DNA of 64,000 bases from Oxydemutator sp963693105 (GTDB lineage Bacteria; Pseudomonadota; Gammaproteobacteria; Poriferisulfidales; Oxydemutatoraceae): NCBI GenBank assembly GCA_963693105.1, contig OY843752.1, positions 248,001-312,000 of the forward strand, read 5' to 3'. Below, in pieces: positions 19,955-31,425 of the stretch (its first letter is position 1; each line of letters starts with the position of its first letter). A model generated the notes under the pieces. The model was given only the letters and a program-made list of their open reading frames with translations. It ran no database searches and was not told the DNA's origin. A program made the translations under genes and the position numbers.

Positions 19955-21034
19955 CTACAGCACCGCTTCTATCTCGGCGGGGTCGGTGTGGTCGCTGACG
20001 AAGGCTTCGCCGGGGGCGCGCATCAGAACAAGGCGGGTGCGGCCGCCGAGGTTTTTTTTGTCGAGCGACATGCGCCGGATCATTGCCTCGGCGCTCAGTT
20101 CCGCCGGCTTTTCAAGCGGCAGCCCGAGGCGCTCGACGACGGCGGCGACGCGCTGCGCTTCGGCGTCGCCAATCAGGCCGAGGCGCGCCGACAGCCGCGC
20201 CGCCAGCACCAGCCCGCAGGCGACCGCCTCGCCATGCAGCCAGCGGCCGTGGCCGAGGCCGGTCTCAATCGCGTGGGCGAACGTGTGCCCCAGATTGAGC
20301 AGCGCGCGGCGGCCGCTGCGCTCCAGTTCATCCTCGGCCACGACCGCCGCCTTGATCCGGCAGGAACGCTCTATCGCAAACGTCAGCGCCTGCTCGTCGC
20401 GCGCCAGCAGCGCATCCAGATTGCGCTCGCACCAGTCGAAGAAAGAGACGTCCAGTATCAGGCCGTATTTGACGACCTCGGCGAGGCCCGCGGTGTAGTG
20501 GCGCGGCGGCAGCGTGTCGAGCGTGTCGAGGTCGGAAACGACGCAGCACGGCTGGTGAAAGGCGCCGATCATGTTCTTGCCGAGCGCGTGGTTGACCCCG
20601 GTCTTGCCGCCGACCGCCGAGTCCACCTGCGCCAGCAGCGTCGTCGGCAGTTGCGCGAAAGCGATGCCGCGCTGGTAGGCCGCCGCGGCAAAGCCGGCGA
20701 TGTCGCCGACCACGCCGCCGCCAAGCGCCGCGACCGCGGCGTCGCGTCCGACGCCGCGTTCCAGCATGCGCGTGCAAATGCGCTCGAACGTCGCCAGGTT
20801 TTTGTGCTCCTCGCCGTGCGCAATCTCGATGACGTCGGTCTCGAAGGCGGGCGGCGACGCCAGCGCGCGCAGCAGCGTGTCGAGATAAAGCGGCGCCACG
20901 ACCTCGTCGGTGACGACGACCACGCGGCGCCCCGGCAGACAGTCGCGAAGACAATCGCCGGCGGCGGCCAGCAGCCCGCGCCCGATGTGGACCGGGTAGC
21001 GCTTGTGCGCCAGTTCCACCGTCAGTGTTTTCAC
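19955..21034 (-). CDS. aroB: 3-dehydroquinate synthase
   Basis: Converts DAHP to 3-dehydroquinate, the second step of the shikimate pathway, using NAD+ and a divalent metal. The 359 residues are full length. Visible signatures are the glycine-rich GGGVVGD loop (105-111), the GGKTGVN motif (142-148), and likely metal ligands E186, H250 in NLGHTFAHAIE, and H267 in LHGEA. The start is GTG at 21034, whose GTGA overlaps the aroK stop by 4 bp, so translation is probably coupled to aroK. No damX or other pathway gene follows; the next gene downstream in the same direction is the giant repeat protein. Confidence 0.97.
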   Translation of the reverse strand: MKTLTVELAHKRYPVHIGRGLLAAAGDCLRDCLPGRRVVVVTDEVVAPLYLDTLLRALASPPAFETDVIEIAHGEEHKNLATFERICTRMLERGVGRDAAVAALGGGVVGDIAGFAAAAYQRGIAFAQLPTTLLAQVDSAVGGKTGVNHALGKNMIGAFHQPCCVVSDLDTLDTLPPRHYTAGLAEVVKYGLILDVSFFDWCERNLDALLARDEQALTFAIERSCRIKAAVVAEDELERSGRRALLNLGHTFAHAIETGLGHGRWLHGEAVACGLVLAARLSARLGLIGDAEAQRVAAVVERLGLPLEKPAELSAEAMIRRMSLDKKNLGGRTRLVLMRAPGEAFVSDHTDPAEIEAVL

Positions 21035-21546
21035 TGATTCATGCCGGCGAGGCGCACAATCCCGTCCACCGCCGCGTCCACCGTGGTGTCGTTGTCAACG
21101 ATGCCGCCGGCCACTTCCAGATACAGCGGCCGGCGCTCGTCGTCGAGCAGCGCCAGCACCGCGCGCAAATTGCCGCCAGCCAACAGCGGACGGTTTTCGC
21201 CGCCGCCGATGCGGGCGGCGCGATGCTCCAGACTGGCGCGCAGATAAACGACCAGGTTGCCGTCTTTGAGCAGCCGGCGGTTTTCGTCAAGCAGCACGCA
21301 GCCGCCGCCGGTGGCGACGACGAGGCCGCGCCGGGCCGCCAGCTCCCGGACCACGGCCGCCTCGCGCAAGCGGAAGCGCACTTCGCCCTCGGTCTTGAAA
21401 AGCGCCGGAATGTCGAGGCCGGCGGCGTCCACCACCAGCGCGTCGCTGTCACAGAAAGACCAGCCCAGCCGCTCCGCCAACGCGCCGGCGACGGCGGTCT
21501 TGCCCGAACCCATCGGCCCGACCAGAAAAATATTGCGGTGTCTCAT
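21031..21546 (-). CDS. aroK: Shikimate kinase
   Basis: Phosphorylates shikimate at the 3-hydroxyl. The 171-residue protein has the Walker A loop GPMGSGKT (10-17), the DSD substrate and Mg motif (33-35), the ATGGG shikimate-binding loop (78-82) and RPLL in the lid region (about 119). The ATG at 21546 starts the family-typical 'RNIFLVGPMGSGKT'. The same frame reads open further upstream, but antisense to mrcA, so that extension is rejected. It is co-directional and overlapping with aroB and divergent from mrcA. The pil/hof genes that precede aroK in many gammaproteobacteria are absent. Confidence 0.97.
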   Translation of the reverse strand: MRHRNIFLVGPMGSGKTAVAGALAERLGWSFCDSDALVVDAAGLDIPALFKTEGEVRFRLREAAVVRELAARRGLVVATGGGCVLLDENRRLLKDGNLVVYLRASLEHRAARIGGGENRPLLAGGNLRAVLALLDDERRPLYLEVAGGIVDNDTTVDAAVDGIVRLAGMNQ

Positions 21547-21582
21547 TATGTTAAAATCGTTATCGGCTTGCGGCACCGCACC

Positions 21583-24006
21583 GTGCACGCAAGTCTGGCA
21601 CGGTTGAAAGTGTATCGCAAAATCCTCTTCCTGGCGGCAAGCCTGTTTTTCTCGGTCTTCGTGCTGCTCATCGTCGCGACGGCGGGCGCCTATATGATGG
21701 TCGCCTCCGACCTGCCGGCGGTGGAGACCATCCGCAACGTGCAGTTGCAAACGCCGCTCAGGGTCTATGCGCGCGACGGCGAACTGATGGCCGTGTTCGG
21801 CGACAAACGGCGCATACCGGTCACCATCGAGCAGGTGCCGCAGCAGATGATAGACGCCTTCCTCGCCGCCGAGGACGACCGTTTCTTTGAACACCCCGGC
21901 GTGGACTACGAGGGCCTGATCCGGGCGACGCTGGAATTGATCCGCACCGGCAAAAAAACGCAGGGCGGCAGCACCATCACGATGCAGCTCGCGCGCAACT
22001 TCTTTCTCACCAACCAGCGCACCTTTGAAAGAAAGATCAAGGAGATTTTTCTGGCGCTGAGTATCGAGCGGTTGTTCAACAAGGAGGAGATTCTGAGCCT
22101 CTACCTGAACAAGATCTTTCTCGGCAAGCGCGCTTACGGCGTCGCCGCGGCGGCGGAAGTGTATTACGGCAAAAATGTCTCCGCCCTGTCGCTGGCGCAG
22201 ACTGCGATGCTGGCGGGACTGCCCAAGGCGCCCTCGGTGGGCAATCCGGTGGCCAATCCCGAACGCGCGCTGAGCCGGCGCAACTATGTGCTGAAACGGA
22301 TGCGCGAACTCGGCATGATAGACCGCGAGCAGTACATCGCGGCGGTCAACGAGAACATCACGGCCACTCCGCACAACCTGCAAATCGAACTCGACGCGCC
22401 CTACATCGCCGAGATGATACGCAGCGAAATGGTCGAGCGTTACGGCAAGCAGGCCTACACCGGCGGTTTCGAGGTACATTCGACGGTGGACGCGCGCATG
22501 CAGCGCAGCGCCCGCGCCAGTTTGCGCACCGGGCTGCTCGCCTACGGCCGGCGTCACGGCTGGGTCGGCGCCGAGGGCCGGGTGGACGCCGCCGCGCTGC
22601 AATCACCGGCGGCGCTTGAGCGCGAACTCGCGGCCCTGGAGACCGTCGGCGGGCTTGAACCCGGCATCGTCGTCGGCGCCGAGGGGCAGACGCTGCGGGT
22701 TGCGCTGAAGAACGGCGAAGTCGTGCCGCTGGACGAGGAGGCGTGGCGCTGGGCGCGGCCCCGGCTCAAGCAAAACCATGTCGGCGCGCGCCCCAAAACC
22801 GCGGCGGAGGCGGCCTCGATTGGCGACATCGTGCGCATCGAAGCCGGCGAAACCCCGCGCCTCGCGCACATCCCGCAGGTCAGCGGCGCGCTGGTCGCGC
22901 TTGAAGCGGGCAGCGGCGCGATTCTGGCGTTGAGCGGCGGCTTCGATTTCTACCACAGCAAATTCAACCGCGCATTCCAGGCCAGGCGCCAGCCCGGCTC
23001 GAATTTCAAGCCCTTCATCTACTCCGCCGCGCTGAACGAGGGCTACACGCCGGCGACCATCATCAAGGACACGCCGGTCGTCTTCACCGGCCCCAACAAC
23101 CGCGACTGGCGCCCGCAAAACTACAGCGGCAAATTCTACGGCCCGACGCGGTTGCGCGAAGCCCTCAAGTTCTCGCGCAATCTGGTGTCGGTCAAACTGG
23201 TGGACCGCATCGGCATCAACAAGACGCTCGCCTACGTCCGCCGCTTCGGTTTCGAGCGCGGCGACCAGCCGCACAACCTGACGCTGGCGCTCGGCTCCGG
23301 CGTCACCACGCCGCTGGAAATCGCGCGCGGCTATGCCGCTTTCGCCAATGGCGGGTTTTTGATAACACCCCACCTGGTGCGCAAAATCACCGTGCTCGAC
23401 GAGGTGCTTGCCGAAGTGCAGCCGCTCAAACTCTGCACCGAGGATTGCGAACTTCACGAGAACCTCAGCCAGGGCAGCGACGCCGGGCTGGCCGTTCCGG
23501 TGGAGATGCCCAATACGCAATACGCGCCGCAGGCCATCCCGCCGGACATCGCCTACCAGATGACGAGCATGATGCAAGACGTCATCCGTTTTGGCACCGG
23601 GCGCAAGGCGCGGGTGCTGAATCGCGGCGACATCGCCGGCAAAACCGGCACCACCAACGAGCAGCGCGACGCCTGGTTTTCCGGCTTCAACCGCGACGTG
23701 GTGTGCACCGTGTGGGTCGGCTTTGACGATCACCGGCCGCTCGGCGAGCGCGAGACCGGCGCGGTCGCGGCGCTGCCGCTGTGGATTGATTTCATGCGCG
23801 CGGCGCTCGACGACAGGCTGGAACGCGACTACTACAAACCGCCCAATATCGTCTCCGCGAGCATTGATCCCGCCAACGGCCTGCTGGCGCATCCGGGCGC
23901 CGAGAACGCCGTCAGCGAAACCTTCCGGCTGCGCCACCTGCCGAAGAAAATCACGACCTTGTCGCCGGACGGAACGGCGTCCGGCAAATTGAAGGGCCTG
24001 TTTTAA
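21583..24006 (+). CDS. mrcA: Penicillin-binding protein 1A
   Basis: Bifunctional class A PBP that polymerises and cross-links peptidoglycan in the periplasm, anchored by one N-terminal membrane segment (about 13-37). The GT51 domain shows the catalytic-glutamate motif EDDRFFEHPGVD (E97) and QGGSTITMQ. The transpeptidase domain shows S473-x-x-K in PGSNFKPF, SRN (531-533) and KTGTTNE (687). An insert of about 100 residues follows the GT domain, as in PBP1A. The start is uncertain: GTG 21583 is chosen; TTG 21604 and GTG 21610 are equally compatible and none has a clear ribosome-binding site. The TAA overlaps the hemE stop (convergent). Confidence 0.95.
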   Translation: MHASLARLKVYRKILFLAASLFFSVFVLLIVATAGAYMMVASDLPAVETIRNVQLQTPLRVYARDGELMAVFGDKRRIPVTIEQVPQQMIDAFLAAEDDRFFEHPGVDYEGLIRATLELIRTGKKTQGGSTITMQLARNFFLTNQRTFERKIKEIFLALSIERLFNKEEILSLYLNKIFLGKRAYGVAAAAEVYYGKNVSALSLAQTAMLAGLPKAPSVGNPVANPERALSRRNYVLKRMRELGMIDREQYIAAVNENITATPHNLQIELDAPYIAEMIRSEMVERYGKQAYTGGFEVHSTVDARMQRSARASLRTGLLAYGRRHGWVGAEGRVDAAALQSPAALERELAALETVGGLEPGIVVGAEGQTLRVALKNGEVVPLDEEAWRWARPRLKQNHVGARPKTAAEAASIGDIVRIEAGETPRLAHIPQVSGALVALEAGSGAILALSGGFDFYHSKFNRAFQARRQPGSNFKPFIYSAALNEGYTPATIIKDTPVVFTGPNNRDWRPQNYSGKFYGPTRLREALKFSRNLVSVKLVDRIGINKTLAYVRRFGFERGDQPHNLTLALGSGVTTPLEIARGYAAFANGGFLITPHLVRKITVLDEVLAEVQPLKLCTEDCELHENLSQGSDAGLAVPVEMPNTQYAPQAIPPDIAYQMTSMMQDVIRFGTGRKARVLNRGDIAGKTGTTNEQRDAWFSGFNRDVVCTVWVGFDDHRPLGERETGAVAALPLWIDFMRAALDDRLERDYYKPPNIVSASIDPANGLLAHPGAENAVSETFRLRHLPKKITTLSPDGTASGKLKGLF

Positions 24007-25049
24007 GTCCGCGCGGCGTGGACCTCGTCCACCAGCACCGCGACCTTGTCCGGGTCGGTTTGCTGCAAGACGCCGTGGCCGAGGTTGAAGATGTGGCCCG
24101 CGCCGGGGCCGAAATCGTCCAGGATTCTGCGCGCCTCCAGACGGATGGCCTCGTCGGACGCGAGCAGCGCCGCCGGGTCGAGGTTGCCCTGCAACGCGAC
24201 CCGGCCGCCGACGCGGCGTTTCGCATCGCCGATGGCGGCGGTCCAGTCGAGGCCGAGCGCGTCGCAGCCCGATTCGGCCATGTCTTCGAGCCACGCACCG
24301 CCGCCTTTGGTGAACAGAATCACCGGGCGGTCATGGTGTTGTCTGAGCGCGGCAATCACGCGCCGCACCGGCTCCAGCGAAAAGCGCCGGTAGCCTTCGC
24401 CCGATAACACGCCGCCCCAGGTGTCAAAGATCATCACGCAGTCGGCGCCGGCGGCCACCTGCGCGTTGAGATACGCGGCCACCGATTCGGTCAGCACTTC
24501 GAGCATTCTTTCGAGCCATTGCGGGCGGTCGAACATCAGCCGCTTGATGGTCGGGAAGTCGCGCGAACTGCGCCCCTCGACCATGTAGGCGGCCAGCGTC
24601 CACGGGCTGCCCGAGAAACCGATGAGCGGCACGCGCCCGGCCAGTTCGCGGCGCACCAGGCGGATGGTCTCCATCACATACGCCAGGTCCTGGCCGGGGT
24701 CGGGCGCGCGCAACGCGGCGATTTGCGCTTGTTCGCGCACCGGCCTGGCAAAACACGGGCCTTCGTTTTCACGAAAGGAGAGGCCGAGTCCCATGGCGTC
24801 GGGAATGGTCAGGATGTCCGAGAAGACAATCGCGGCGTCCAGCGGATAACGCTGAAGCGGTTGCAGGCTGACTTCGCACGCGAGTTCCGGCGTTTTGCAC
24901 AACGTCAGAAAATCGCCCGCCTGTTCGCGCACGCGCCGGTACTCGGGCAGATAGCGCCCGGCCTGGCGCATCAGCCACACCGGCGTGGCGTCCACCGGGA
25001 GGCGGCACAACGCGCGAAGCAGGCGGTCGTTGGCGGGAGCGGCGGGCAT
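24003..25049 (-). CDS. hemE: Uroporphyrinogen decarboxylase
   Basis: Decarboxylates the four acetate side chains of uroporphyrinogen III to give coproporphyrinogen III in heme synthesis. The 348 residues include the first family signature PVWLMRQAGRYLPEYR (23-38, with the substrate-binding arginines), the catalytic Asp in FSDIL (78), and the second signature GFSGSPWTLAAYMVEG. The ATG at 25049 lies 7 bp after the gltD stop. It is the last gene of rpsU-yqeY-gltD-hemE and convergent with mrcA. hemH and hemW, also of heme metabolism, are elsewhere in the window. Confidence 0.97.
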   Translation of the reverse strand: MPAAPANDRLLRALCRLPVDATPVWLMRQAGRYLPEYRRVREQAGDFLTLCKTPELACEVSLQPLQRYPLDAAIVFSDILTIPDAMGLGLSFRENEGPCFARPVREQAQIAALRAPDPGQDLAYVMETIRLVRRELAGRVPLIGFSGSPWTLAAYMVEGRSSRDFPTIKRLMFDRPQWLERMLEVLTESVAAYLNAQVAAGADCVMIFDTWGGVLSGEGYRRFSLEPVRRVIAALRQHHDRPVILFTKGGGAWLEDMAESGCDALGLDWTAAIGDAKRRVGGRVALQGNLDPAALLASDEAIRLEARRILDDFGPGAGHIFNLGHGVLQQTDPDKVAVLVDEVHAART

Positions 25050-25056
25050 CGGCCCG

Positions 25057-26469
25057 TCAGGCGACTTGCAGGTAGTCGGCGATTCCGTACGCCGCCTCGC
25101 GCCCCTCGAACACGGCGGTGACGACGAGGTCCGAGCCGCGCACCATGTCGCCGCCGGCGAACACCTTCGGGTTGCTGGTCTGGAACCGGAAGCCGCCGTG
25201 CGGCGAAGCGATGACTTTGCCGTCGTTGTCGAGCGCGATGTCGAAATCGGAAAACCACGGCGACGGACTCGGCCTGAAACCGAAGGCGACGATGACGCGC
25301 CCGGCGGCGATTGTCTGCTCGCTGCCGGCGACGGTCTCGGGGCGGCGCCGTCCGCGCCGGTCCGGCGCGCCGAGGCGGGTCTCGACCACCTGCACACCCT
25401 CGACGCCGCCGCCGCCGCCGACGACGGCGGTCGGCTGGCGGTTGAAGACAAAGCGAACGCCTTCCTCCTTCGCGTTTGCGACTTCGCGGCGCGAACCCGG
25501 CATGTTGTCCTCGTCGCGGCGATAGACGCAGGTGACCGATGCCGCCTGCTGGCGAACCGCGGTGCGCACGCAGTCCATCGCGGTGTCGCCGCCGCCGAGC
25601 ACGACGACATGCTGCCGCGCCATGCTGACGAATTCCCCGGGTTCGTTCTGATAGCCGAGTTGGCGGTTGACGTTCGACACCAGATACGGCAGCGCCTCGT
25701 GAACGCCGGCCAGGTCCTCGCCGGGAAAGCCGCCGCGCATGGACGTATAGGCGCCCATGCCGAGAAAGACCGCGTCGTACTCGTCGAGCAGCGCCCGGAA
25801 CGGCAAATCCGCGCCAATCTCGGTTTCAAGGCGAAACTCCACGCCCATTTCCTCCAGCAGCCGGCGGCGCGTGCGGACGACGTCTTTTTCCAGCTTGAAT
25901 GGCGGAATACCGAAGGTCAGCAAGCCTCCGACCTCGGGATAGCGGTCATAAACGACGGCCTCGATGCCGTTTCGCGTCAGCACGTCGGCGCAGGCGAGTC
26001 CCGCCGGGCCGGCGCCGACGATGCCGACGCGCTTGCCGGTGGCCTCGATGCCGGACAGGTCGGGACGCCAGCCCGCTTTCAGGGCCTCGTCGGTGATGTA
26101 CTTTTCAACGGCGCCGATGGTCACCGCGCCGAAACCGTCGTTCAACGTACACGCACCTTCGCACAGCCGGTCCTGCGGGCAGATGCGTCCGCAGATTTCC
26201 GGCAGCGAGTTGGTTTTGTGCGACAACTCCGCCGCCTCGAACAAATTGCCCTCCTCGATCAGCTTGAGCCAGTTGGGGATGTAGTTGTGGACCGGGCATT
26301 TCCATTCGCAGTACGGGTTGCCGCAGCCGAGGCAGCGCTCGGACTGGCGCGACGCCTGCTCCGGATCGAACTGGCCGTAGATTTCATCATACGAGCGCAG
26401 GCGGACTTCGACCGAGGTTTTGGCCGGGTTCTGGCGCGGCAGATTCAGAAATTGCATCGGGTCCGACAT
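25057..26469 (-). CDS. gltD: Glutamate synthase small subunit (NADPH)
   Basis: Beta-subunit-type flavoprotein that passes electrons from NADPH to the glutamate synthase large subunit. The 470 residues begin with an Fe-S cluster domain (C46, C49, C54, C58 and C93, C97, C103, C107). An FAD-binding GAGPAG loop follows (152-157), then an NADPH-binding LGGGDTAMD loop and the C-terminal FAD motif GGDMVRG. No gltB is adjacent. The gene sits between yqeY and hemE, an unusual place. Such GltD-like proteins can also serve other oxidoreductases, so the partner is uncertain. Confidence 0.9.
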   Translation of the reverse strand: MSDPMQFLNLPRQNPAKTSVEVRLRSYDEIYGQFDPEQASRQSERCLGCGNPYCEWKCPVHNYIPNWLKLIEEGNLFEAAELSHKTNSLPEICGRICPQDRLCEGACTLNDGFGAVTIGAVEKYITDEALKAGWRPDLSGIEATGKRVGIVGAGPAGLACADVLTRNGIEAVVYDRYPEVGGLLTFGIPPFKLEKDVVRTRRRLLEEMGVEFRLETEIGADLPFRALLDEYDAVFLGMGAYTSMRGGFPGEDLAGVHEALPYLVSNVNRQLGYQNEPGEFVSMARQHVVVLGGGDTAMDCVRTAVRQQAASVTCVYRRDEDNMPGSRREVANAKEEGVRFVFNRQPTAVVGGGGGVEGVQVVETRLGAPDRRGRRRPETVAGSEQTIAAGRVIVAFGFRPSPSPWFSDFDIALDNDGKVIASPHGGFRFQTSNPKVFAGGDMVRGSDLVVTAVFEGREAAYGIADYLQVA

Positions 26470-26554
26470 TTCGCGGTTCTCACAGGTTCAGTAACCGTCC
26501 ATCATACAGGAAGGAAGTTGCGCCAACGCAAAGGGCGGCGCGCGGCGGCGGAGT

Positions 26555-26998
26555 TCAGGACGCCGACAGACGTTGTTTGACCCGGCGGCTGACTTCGGCC
26601 ATGTCGGCGCGGCCTTCGGCCAGGGTCTTGACGGCGTTCATCACCTTGCCCATCGCCCGGATGTCCGCGGCGCCGGTCTGCTCGACGGCGCGGTCAATCA
26701 GCCGCGCCAGTTCGTCGCCGGACAGCGGTTCGGGCAGGTATTCGCGGATGACGCTGAGTTCAAACTGTTCGCGGTCGCGCAAGTCGTCGCGCCCGGCGGC
26801 GGCGAACTGCTCGATGGACTCGTTCCTCTGTTTCGCCATTTTGTTGAGCACGGCGAACACTCCAGGCTCGTCGAGTTCCCGGCGCGCGTCTATGCCGGCG
26901 CGCTGGATGTCCGACAGTATCAGGCGCAACACCGCAAGACGGCGCTTGTCGCCGGACTTCAACGCGGCTTTCATGTCATCCGCGATGCGTGACTTCAT
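26555..26998 (-). CDS. yqeY: GatB/YqeY domain protein
   Basis: Small helical protein of the YqeY family (147 residues), related to the C-terminal tRNA-binding tail of GatB. It is recognised by 'MKSRIADDMKAALKSGDK', 'LRLILSDIQ' and 'IREYLPEPLS', and by 'MGKVMNAVK' near the C-terminus. It starts directly after the rpsU stop, the conserved rpsU-yqeY arrangement. In many gammaproteobacteria dnaG and rpoD come next; here gltD follows after an 85-bp spacer. The molecular role of the family is not settled. Confidence 0.92.
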   Translation of the reverse strand: MKSRIADDMKAALKSGDKRRLAVLRLILSDIQRAGIDARRELDEPGVFAVLNKMAKQRNESIEQFAAAGRDDLRDREQFELSVIREYLPEPLSGDELARLIDRAVEQTGAADIRAMGKVMNAVKTLAEGRADMAEVSRRVKQRLSAS

Positions 26999-27211
26999 TC
27001 AGTAACGGCGGGCTCTGCGGGAGGTCATCGAACGGCGGCGCTGATGGCGTTTGACGGCCGCCACGGCTTTGCGTTTACGGGCCGCCGTCGGCTTTTCATA
27101 ATACTCGCGCTTGCGCACCTCGGCCATGATTCCGGCCTTCTCGCAAACGCGCCGAAACCGCCTCAAGGCGATATCAAACGGCTCGTTTTCCCTGATTCGA
27201 ATACTGGGCAT
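26999..27211 (-). CDS. rpsU: 30S ribosomal protein S21
   Basis: Seventy residues, full length, strongly basic, with the family start 'MPSIRIRENEPFDIALRRF' and a C-terminal Arg-rich tail. A GAGGA ribosome-binding site lies 6 bp before the ATG, and a good sigma-70 promoter is upstream (27236-27263). First gene of the rpsU-yqeY-gltD-hemE run. Confidence 0.97.
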   Translation of the reverse strand: MPSIRIRENEPFDIALRRFRRVCEKAGIMAEVRKREYYEKPTAARKRKAVAAVKRHQRRRSMTSRRARRY

Positions 27212-27235
27212 AAAGATTCCTCAAAATGGCCGTCC

Positions 27236-27263
27236 ATTATACAAATCGCGCGCGGCTTTTCAA
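27236..27263 (-). promoter_or_regulatory. Sigma-70 promoter of rpsU
   Basis: On the minus strand TTGAAA (27258-27263), a 16-bp spacer and a perfect TATAAT (27236-27241), about 25 bp before the rpsU ATG. It lies in the short spacer after the GT25 gene, so rpsU transcription is independent of that gene. Confidence 0.75.
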
Positions 27264-27290
27264 CAGCCGCCGCATTCGAAGCCCGGCTTT

Positions 27291-28082
27291 TCAGCGGTTG
27301 CCGCGAAAACATCCGGCAATACCCCGCAGCACCGCCCACAATCCGGTGGTTCGCATGAGATCTCTCAACAACGGAAACCAGGAGCGCCACAAACGCCTGT
27401 GCAGCGGCCCGGGAAGGCTGACGCTTTCTCCGTGGATGCTGCTTGAAAAGAAGGATATGTGCGTCACCGCCGGAAAAACCCCGTAGTTCACAATGCCCGT
27501 CCGGGACTCTCCCGTTACCGGATCAACGCCCAGGAACACATCGGCTGGCATGCGAATTGAATCGGCCTGCTCCAGCAGTTTTTTTGCGCCGGCGGCGGTC
27601 AGCAGATACGCGCTGGTAAAATCCGCCGACACCTGGTATCTGGCCGCCCTGTATAAACCCGACACGAAACCTCCGAACGGTATTTGACGGCCGTGGGTAT
27701 AAAAATTGACCCGTTCATAATCGCCGGGAAGTTTATGCCGGTTCTTCACAACGCCGAACAATGAGGCGCCGATTCCGGTGTCGTCTTCGAGTATCAGGGC
27801 TTCCCGGTGCTGCCCGGCGATGATGCGCTTCCACGCCTTTATGTGGGATAAAAAGCATCCAATCTCCCCCGCACTGACCTCTCTTCCGGTGAGCCGGACG
27901 GCCTCTTCCGCGGAATAGAGCCGCCACTGCTCCGGCGTAAGGGCGTTCTTGTCAACCGCCTCGATGATCTCGTATTCAACGCCCAGCCGCGACAATTGCC
28001 GGTGCATAAACCGCCGCCTGTGGACATCCCGTTCCAGATTCAGCACCCACACGGGAAGGTCCGGTTTCCATGCTTTTCTCAC
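27291..28082 (-). CDS. Glycosyltransferase family 25 (LOS-type) protein
   Basis: Predicted to transfer a sugar, commonly galactose, onto lipooligosaccharide or another surface glycan. The 263 residues show GT25 hallmarks: VWVLNLERDVHRR near the N-terminus (11-23), GEIGCFLSHIKAW (72-84) and ALILEDDTG (95-103), whose EDD is the metal/nucleotide motif. The start is GTG 28082, 4 bp after the rhomboid stop; a longer upstream reading is antisense-like sequence of the rhomboid gene and was dropped. No other glycan genes are adjacent, so the acceptor is unknown. Confidence 0.85.
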   Translation of the reverse strand: MRKAWKPDLPVWVLNLERDVHRRRFMHRQLSRLGVEYEIIEAVDKNALTPEQWRLYSAEEAVRLTGREVSAGEIGCFLSHIKAWKRIIAGQHREALILEDDTGIGASLFGVVKNRHKLPGDYERVNFYTHGRQIPFGGFVSGLYRAARYQVSADFTSAYLLTAAGAKKLLEQADSIRMPADVFLGVDPVTGESRTGIVNYGVFPAVTHISFFSSSIHGESVSLPGPLHRRLWRSWFPLLRDLMRTTGLWAVLRGIAGCFRGNR

Positions 28083-28086
28083 TTGT

Positions 28087-28869
28087 TCACGGGCGGCGGT
28101 CGCGGTTCTTTGCCACCGCGTAGCGAATCTCGTCGCGGCGGACGCCGGCGTGGTGGCTCCAGCTGCGGCTGCGCGGCGCCGCGAACAGCGGGATGTCGCG
28201 GCGGCGGAAAAAAGGCACCAGCACCATGCCGGCGACAAAGCCGCCGATGTGCGCGAAATAAGCAACGCCGCCTTCCGCCGCCAGCGCCGCCGGCGCGCTC
28301 AGAAATTGCAGCGCAATCCAGACGCCGAGCACGATGAAGGCAGGCACGTTGATCATCTGGATGATGACGAAAAACCATGCGAACACGCGCACGTTGGCGC
28401 GCGGATGCAGCACCAGGTAAGCGCCGAGCACCCCGGCGATGCCGCCCGACGCCCCGATCAGCGGAACCTGCGAGCCGGGGTCCACCGCGACCTGGGTCAT
28501 CGCCGCGGCCGTGCCGCAGGCGAGATAAAACAGCACAAAACGCAAACGCCCCATGCTGTCCTCGACGTTGTCGCCGAAAATCCACAGATACACCATGTTG
28601 CCGAGCAGGTGCATCCAGCCGCCGTGCAGAAACATGGACGACAGCGGCGTCATCCACGCCGGAATCGCCGCCGCCGGCAGCGGCGGCGACGCGACATCGC
28701 CGAACAGCGCCGCCGGAATCACGCCGTACGCAAGAACCGCGGCGTACGCGGCGCCGGGCGGCAGCGCGACTTGCCACAAAAACACGGCGATGCAGGCCGC
28801 GATGACAAACCAGCACACCAGCGGCCGCCGGTCGGTCGGGTTGTCGTCGAACAGGGGAAAGAAAAACAC
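28087..28869 (-). CDS. Rhomboid family intramembrane serine protease
   Basis: Integral-membrane protease of 260 residues. The catalytic Ser141 is in GASGG (139-143), His207 is in FAHIGG, and the family HGGWMHLLGN motif is at 82-91. About six hydrophobic segments are spaced as in GlpG-like cores. Start GTG at 28869. It lies 26 bp after priA and 4 bp before the GT25 gene, so the three may be co-transcribed. Substrates are unknown. Confidence 0.93.
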   Translation of the reverse strand: MFFFPLFDDNPTDRRPLVCWFVIAACIAVFLWQVALPPGAAYAAVLAYGVIPAALFGDVASPPLPAAAIPAWMTPLSSMFLHGGWMHLLGNMVYLWIFGDNVEDSMGRLRFVLFYLACGTAAAMTQVAVDPGSQVPLIGASGGIAGVLGAYLVLHPRANVRVFAWFFVIIQMINVPAFIVLGVWIALQFLSAPAALAAEGGVAYFAHIGGFVAGMVLVPFFRRRDIPLFAAPRSRSWSHHAGVRRDEIRYAVAKNRDRRP

Positions 28870-28895
28870 CGGGCTATTGTAATCCTACGCCGACA

Positions 28896-31091
<2,196 letters not shown>

Positions 31092-31329
31092 TTTGCATTG
31101 ATGGGGCGGGGTTCCCGACGAAGCGGTGCAAACAGGCGACAAGCGGCGGCAATTACCCACATTTTCTGTGGAAAAGATTGTGGACAGTCTGTCACTAATG
31201 GCGTTGAAAGCCTACGCTCCCGCTCCACTTCAGGATTGAACACATTTTAACCAGACATACATGAAGTTTCGCTGTATCAATGATTTACAGAAATCCTCCC
31301 GGAGGCCGGGCGCCTCGCCCCGGACGTAT

Positions 31330-31349
31330 GGCGGCGCACTCACGCCGCC
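31330..31349. repeat. Inverted repeat, 7-bp arms
   Basis: GGCGGCG and CGCCGCC around a 6-base loop (CACTCA). It lies just upstream of the -35 box at 31367 and lacks a T-run in either direction. It could be an operator or a weak hairpin; the function is not inferable. Confidence 0.4.
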
Positions 31350-31366
31350 CCTGTGGAATCACTGCT

Positions 31367-31394
31367 TTGACAGTACCGGCAAAGTCTGGATACT
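31367..31394 (+). promoter_or_regulatory. Sigma-70 promoter of HNH-hemH
   Basis: A perfect TTGACA (31367-31372), 16-bp spacer and GATACT (31389-31394), about 31 bp before the HNH ATG at 31426. Confidence 0.7.
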
Positions 31395-31425
31395 ACGCTT
31401 TCCCTGAATGTAAATCCACAGGACA

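Larger units (their letters stand above)
31092..31425. other. priA/HNH divergent intergenic region
   Basis: 334 bp without a gene that I can support and visibly more AT-rich than the flanks. It holds a short inverted repeat at 31330-31349, the HNH-hemH promoter at 31367-31394, and two TGTGGA-type motifs near 31166-31190. No terminator with a T-run is obvious. The promoter of priA is not clear. Confidence 0.6.

Noticed and set aside
21547..22602. N-terminal extension of aroK to 523 residues.
   Set aside because: It lies antisense to mrcA and has no kinase-like content; the family starts at the ATG at 21546.
25050..25829. N-terminal extension of hemE over gltD.
   Set aside because: It reads as an Arg/Ser-rich shadow of gltD; the hemE start at 25049 fits the family length.
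31199..31245. A stretch ending CTTCAGGATTGAAC that resembles a CRISPR repeat end.
   Set aside because: It occurs once, with no second copy or cas gene nearby.
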